Shown piece after piece: positions 4,748 to 6,362 of a stretch of 6,362 nucleotides of DNA (within the stretch, counting starts at the first letter, position 1; the number at the start of each line of letters is the position of its first letter). The notes beneath the pieces are model-generated. The model ran no database searches. It had not been told where the DNA came from and was given only the letters and a program-made list of their open reading frames with translations. This stretch comes from Gammaproteobacteria bacterium (GTDB lineage Bacteria > Pseudomonadota > Gammaproteobacteria > SZUA-229). The stretch lies in contig JACPVK010000079.1 of NCBI GenBank assembly GCA_016191795.1, positions 1 through 6,362 on the forward strand, read 5' to 3'. The position numbers and the translations under genes were made by a program.

Positions 4748-5584
4748 TCATTTATCAAAACCTTTGTTCAAGGTATCCAGCGGATTATCAGAAAATGGCG
4801 TTTCATTCTCTGGCGCTATTAATCCTTCACCTTCATATTCGTAACGCATACCTTCAGGCAGGTTGTACTGATGCTGCTGATCCGGTGTTACCAGACTGCC
4901 GCCAGCTTTACGTTTTTCATCCCAGCCAAGTCGATAGTGTTTACCCAGTTCGCCCCTGGCGAGTTGTAATGGCAGCACCTTGATCGCAGCCTCATCCAGT
5001 ATGCAACCATGCTCACATTTTCCACAGCCGGTGCAGGCATCACTGTGCACCACCGGAATAAATAATGCATGTTTGCCGGTACGTGCATTGTGTTGCATAT
5101 CCAGTGTTATGGCTTTACCGCGCACCGGACAAATATTGAAACAAACCTCGCAACGCAAACCCTGAAACGCAATACAACTTTCCTGATCAACAATCACCGC
5201 CAAACCCATGCGTGCATCATCAATTTTTTCCAGCTGATGATACAGAGCACCGGTTGGACACGCCTTGACACAGGGAATGTCTTCACACATTTCGCACGGC
5301 ACGGCTCGTGCATCAAAATACGGTGTACCCAATGCAACCGCTTCGCCGATATTCGCCAACTTCAGTGTGTCATACGGACAATCACGCACACATAATCCAC
5401 AACGTATACAGGCACCTGTAAAATCTGCCTCATCGAGTGCACCGGGTGGCCGCAAAGCCTGCGCAGGCAAAGATCTGGATTGCCTGGAATACAAACCAAG
5501 CCCCAAACCAAATAACGCAACGCCTCCTGCTGTTCTGGCGATATCGACCAGGAATTTGCGTCTTGCGTTGCTGGATTGAGCCAT
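4748..5584 (-). CDS. napG: NapG, periplasmic ferredoxin-type protein with four 4Fe-4S sites
   Basis: Iron-sulfur partner of NapH in the quinol dehydrogenase module of periplasmic nitrate reduction. With the ATG at 5584 it has 278 aa. A twin-arginine signal (RRKFL at 8-12, then a hydrophobic stretch) sends the folded protein across the membrane. Four cluster sites are visible: C59/62/65/69, C97/100/105/109, C137/145/148/152 and C184/187/190/194. Family blocks PYDTLKLA, CEMCEDIPC, IDDARMGLAV and HSDACTGCGKC are intact. It is longer than E. coli NapG (231 aa): after the usual end near HYRLGW there is an acidic extension of about 50 residues. An upstream in-frame GTG (5620) falls in the repeat and is rejected; AAGG at 5593-5597 lies 8 nt before the chosen ATG. 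The gene follows napA by 108 nt. Confidence 0.96.
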   Translation of the reverse strand: MAQSSNARRKFLVDIARTAGGVALFGLGLGLYSRQSRSLPAQALRPPGALDEADFTGACIRCGLCVRDCPYDTLKLANIGEAVALGTPYFDARAVPCEMCEDIPCVKACPTGALYHQLEKIDDARMGLAVIVDQESCIAFQGLRCEVCFNICPVRGKAITLDMQHNARTGKHALFIPVVHSDACTGCGKCEHGCILDEAAIKVLPLQLARGELGKHYRLGWDEKRKAGGSLVTPDQQHQYNLPEGMRYEYEGEGLIAPENETPFSDNPLDTLNKGFDK

Positions 5585-5592
5585 GGGTATCG

Positions 5593-5597
5593 CCTTA
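5593..5597 (-). promoter_or_regulatory. Ribosome binding site of napG
   Basis: TAAGG on the minus strand ends 8 nt before the ATG at 5584. Together with the Tat signal starting right after this ATG, it decides against the GTG at 5620. Confidence 0.55.
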
Positions 5598-5606
5598 AGG
5601 GCTTTT

Positions 5607-5686
5607 TGACACAGAGACACAGAGGAACAGAGTTAAATGACAGGTGTTACATAAAATATTCTCTGTGGCTCTGCGTCTCTGTGTCA
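5607..5686. repeat. CTCTGTG palindromic element, copy 2 (napA/napG spacer)
   Basis: The 27-nt arms at 5607-5633 and 5660-5686 are complementary at 23 of 27 positions, with TGACACAGAGAC perfectly paired at the base. The 26-nt loop is A/T-rich and ends ATAAAATATT as in copy 1. The element begins 6 nt after the napA stop (minus direction) and ends just before the napG ribosome binding site. Confidence 0.8.
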
Positions 5687-5692
5687 TGGCTT

Positions 5693-6362
5693 TTATGCCC
5701 GTACCACTTTCACCGCACACTTCTTGTAATCGGTTTCTTTTGACAGCGGATCGGTTGCATCCAGCGTCACCTTGTTGATCAAACGACTGGCATCAAACCA
5801 GGGCACAAACACCAGACCCACCGGTGGTTTGTTGCGGCCGCGCGTTTCAACCACCGCTTCCATTTCACCGCGACGGCTGATCACCTTGGCGGCCATGCCG
5901 CGTTTCAGACCGCGTTTTTTCGCATCTTCTTCGTGCATAAATATCACAGCATCCGGAAATGCTTTATACAATTCGGGTACACGACGTGTCATGGAACCGG
6001 AATGCCAATGTTCCAGCACACGACCGGTTGATAACCACATATCAAATTCCGCATCCGGACTTTCTGCCGCCGGTTCATACGGTGCGGCAATAATGTTGGC
6101 ACGACCATCTTTATTGCCATAAAAATTCACACCTTCCCCGGCTTTAACATAAGCGTCGTAACCTTCACGATAACGCCACAGGGTTTCTTTGCCATTAATC
6201 ACCGGCCAGCGCAAACCGCGTGTCCTGTGATAGGTTTCGAACTCTGCCAGTTCATGACCTTTTTTAACGCCTTCCAGCTGGAAGCGACGATATTCTTCAA
6301 ACAGACCTTTTTGTGCATAAAAACCAAATGACTCCATTTCATCATTGGCGTAAATATTGCCG
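5693..6362 (-). CDS. napA: NapA, catalytic subunit of periplasmic nitrate reductase, C-terminal 222 residues (5' end outside window)
   Basis: Catalytic molybdoenzyme that reduces nitrate to nitrite in the periplasm with a Mo-bis-MGD cofactor and one 4Fe-4S cluster. Only the last quarter of a protein of roughly 830 aa is present; the N-terminal Tat signal, cluster cysteines and Mo-ligand cysteine lie beyond the window. What is visible is the end of the catalytic domain (WPVINGKETLWRYREGYD) and the C-terminal molybdopterin-dinucleotide-binding domain, with WLSTGRVLEHWHSGSMTRRVPEL, ETRGRNKPPVGLVFVPWFDA and the terminal DATDPLSKETDYKKCAVKV. All are nearly identical to E. coli NapA. The frame is open to the right edge, so the methionine at 6337 is internal. 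It is the most upstream nap gene seen here; napD and the operon promoter are presumably outside. Confidence 0.97.
   Translation of the reverse strand, partial: GNIYANDEMESFGFYAQKGLFEEYRRFQLEGVKKGHELAEFETYHRTRGLRWPVINGKETLWRYREGYDAYVKAGEGVNFYGNKDGRANIIAAPYEPAAESPDAEFDMWLSTGRVLEHWHSGSMTRRVPELYKAFPDAVIFMHEEDAKKRGLKRGMAAKVISRRGEMEAVVETRGRNKPPVGLVFVPWFDASRLINKVTLDATDPLSKETDYKKCAVKVVRA

Overview
The window comes from a gammaproteobacterium outside the Enterobacterales, of moderate GC. The AspRS, FmdB-type protein and Nap subunits all read like gammaproteobacterial family members, and the intergenic DNA carries Pseudomonas-like REP motifs (GTGGGAGC…GCCCGCGAC). I cannot name the genus.

Layout. Positions 1-820 (minus) hold the N-terminal 273 residues of aspartyl-tRNA synthetase, cut by the window edge. 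Upstream, on the same strand, is a small FmdB-type zinc-ribbon gene (934-1212); the spacer between them is packed with G/C-rich hairpins. A gene-free stretch of about 720 bp follows (1213-1931). It holds a good sigma70-type promoter facing fmdB, a leader predicted to be highly structured, and a 187-bp nested inverted repeat made of two facing REP-like sequences around a 21-bp perfect hairpin. At 1932-2564 (plus) lies an M15-family (VanY/D,D-carboxypeptidase-like) zinc peptidase. A 12-bp perfect hairpin separates it from the convergent nap operon.

The rest of the window (2614-6362, minus) is a periplasmic nitrate reductase operon in the order napA-napG-napH-napB-napC, with napA entering from beyond the right edge. 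NapC (membrane tetraheme) and NapGH (iron-sulfur quinol dehydrogenase module) are two routes for taking electrons from the quinol pool. NapB (periplasmic diheme) passes them to NapA (Mo-bisMGD, 4Fe-4S), which reduces nitrate to nitrite. The genes are complete and carry the expected heme and cluster motifs.

The most unusual point is that the two widest spacers of the nap operon (napA/napG and napG/napH) each hold a copy of the same CTCTGTG-rich palindromic element in the same orientation, lying between the stop codon and the next ribosome binding site. The elements also create false upstream GTG starts for napG and napH; start positions here are corrected for that. I found no new enzyme system. 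The novelty is in the non-coding repeats and leaders.
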